Shown: positions 63,453 to 64,000 of the stretch, in pieces
Layout of the letters: each line of letters begins with the position of its first letter
Numbering within the stretch: position 1 is the first letter of the stretch
NCBI RefSeq assembly: GCF_005047595.1
Contig: NZ_SUPL01000004.1
Location: 310,001 to 374,000 of the forward strand
Direction of reading: 5' to 3'
DNA length: 64,000 bases
DNA from: Pontimicrobium aquaticum
GTDB taxonomy: Bacteria > Bacteroidota > Bacteroidia > Flavobacteriales > Flavobacteriaceae
The notes under the pieces: model-generated
Databases searched by the model: none
Seen by the model: only the letters and a program-made list of their open reading frames with translations
What the model was told of the DNA's origin: nothing
Position numbers and translations under genes: made by a program

Positions 63453-64000
63453 TTTATCTCTTACTAAGTATTCTCGCATCAACAGCAATTTTTATAGTAT
63501 TTAAACTTTTTAGTCGCTATAAAATAAATACGTTTCATTCAATTGTTGCTAATTATATAACGGCTTGTATTTGTGGGCTTATTAGTTATGAATCTTCAAT
63601 AAATCCTTCCGAAATTTTTAACTCAAGATGGTTTATAGGTGCTGTGTTATTAGGGTTTTTATTTATTTCTGTCTTTAATTTAATGGCATTAACTGCTCAA
63701 CGCAATGGATTATCAGTAGCATCAGTTGCGAGCAAAATGAGTGTGGTTATTCCAGTTATTTTTGGAATATATGTCTATAATGAGAGTTTAGGCTTTCAGA
63801 AAATATTTGGTATTATTTTAGCACTCATTGCCGTTTATCTTACGGCTATAAAAGCTAAATCGTCTATTAACATAAGGCAAGGATTATTTCTTCCCTTTAT
63901 ACTCTTTATAGGTTCTGGAGTTATTGATGCATCTATAAAATATTTAGAAACAACATATGTCCCTAAAAATGGCATTCCCATATTTTCGGCTACCATTTTT
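63449..64000 (+). CDS. EamA/DMT-family transporter, 3' end outside window
   Basis: An open frame of 184 codons that runs off the right edge. It starts at a TTG overlapping the HAD stop codon by two bases. It translates to a hydrophobic protein with at least five membrane helices: IYLLLSILASTAIFIVF, FHSIVANYITACICGLIS, WFIGAVLLGFLFISVFN, VASKMSVVIPVIFGIYVYNESL (end of the first EamA repeat, helices 4-5) and LFLPFILFIGSGVID. The ~130-residue repeat and the NE-S-x-G turn match drug/metabolite exporters. Substrate unknown; it follows ribD and the HAD gene in one transcript. Confidence 0.75.
   Translation, partial: MIYLLLSILASTAIFIVFKLFSRYKINTFHSIVANYITACICGLISYESSINPSEIFNSRWFIGAVLLGFLFISVFNLMALTAQRNGLSVASVASKMSVVIPVIFGIYVYNESLGFQKIFGIILALIAVYLTAIKAKSSINIRQGLFLPFILFIGSGVIDASIKYLETTYVPKNGIPIFSATIF

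Overview
The window is a dense stretch of chromosome from a member of the Bacteroidota, most likely a marine Flavobacteriaceae. The genus cannot be fixed from the sequence alone. The evidence is the low GC content, the TAnnTTTG-type -7 promoter elements, a type IX secretion C-terminal sorting domain, the DUF4835 / coaBC / short RNA polymerase omega / BamD block, an RprXY-like two-component pair and a bacillithiol-type YtxJ. I see no rRNA, tRNA, CRISPR array, transposase or integrase. Nearly all of it is housekeeping metabolism and envelope functions.

Layout. 1-5.4 kb: the end of a beta-helix surface protein, a secreted NTF2-like protein, glyA, fumarylacetoacetase and a lipoprotein. 5.4-10.5 kb, the most accessory-looking part: a serine hydrolase of the beta-lactamase fold, an esterase-fold protein whose nucleophile is replaced, then an ArsR regulator divergent from an alpha/beta hydrolase plus a monooxygenase-like protein. 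That cassette lies between a complete ytxJ gene and a second, isolated copy of the ytxJ 3' end in the same orientation. 10.6-15.2 kb: clpB, a duplicated hairpin repeat, a TraB/GumN protein and OmpW. 15.3-19.4 kb: a deoxynucleoside catabolism operon (deoC, a two-domain ALDH16-type aldehyde dehydrogenase, deoD). 19.6-25.6 kb: small secreted proteins, smpB, a CocE/NonD hydrolase, a GNAT acetyltransferase and pcm.

25.7-35.1 kb is a long plus-strand operon: oxidoreductase, 3-hydroxyacyl-CoA dehydrogenase, DUF1015, YggS, exonuclease/GIY-YIG protein, DUF3857 protein, potassium channel, miaA and an NTF2-like protein. 35.2-40.1 kb is a minus-strand group (glycosyltransferase, YbbR, coaE, then histidine kinase and response regulator). 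40.2-49.4 kb holds a T9SS cargo protein, fabI, recN, DUF4835, coaBC, rpoZ, bamD, dapA and a DUF6913-like gene. 49.5-52 kb encodes a 5'-nucleotidase split over two genes, and a membrane protein. 52-64 kb holds ligA, a glycan-degradation operon (GH20, cutC, GH2), the LOG / prmC / GNAT operon, and ribD with a HAD phosphatase and a truncated EamA transporter.

The observations most worth following are: (1) the ytxJ 3'-end duplication bracketing the ArsR cassette, with a perfect dyad over the arsR -7 element; (2) a nuclease gene whose only position for a complete catalytic domain is an ATA start; (3) a 7-bp tandem repeat inside yggS; (4) the esterase pseudoenzyme; (5) animal-like DERA beside an ALDH16-type enzyme; (6) cutC embedded in a glycosidase operon. 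I found no convincing wholly new defence or mobile system. The ArsR cassette is the nearest candidate.
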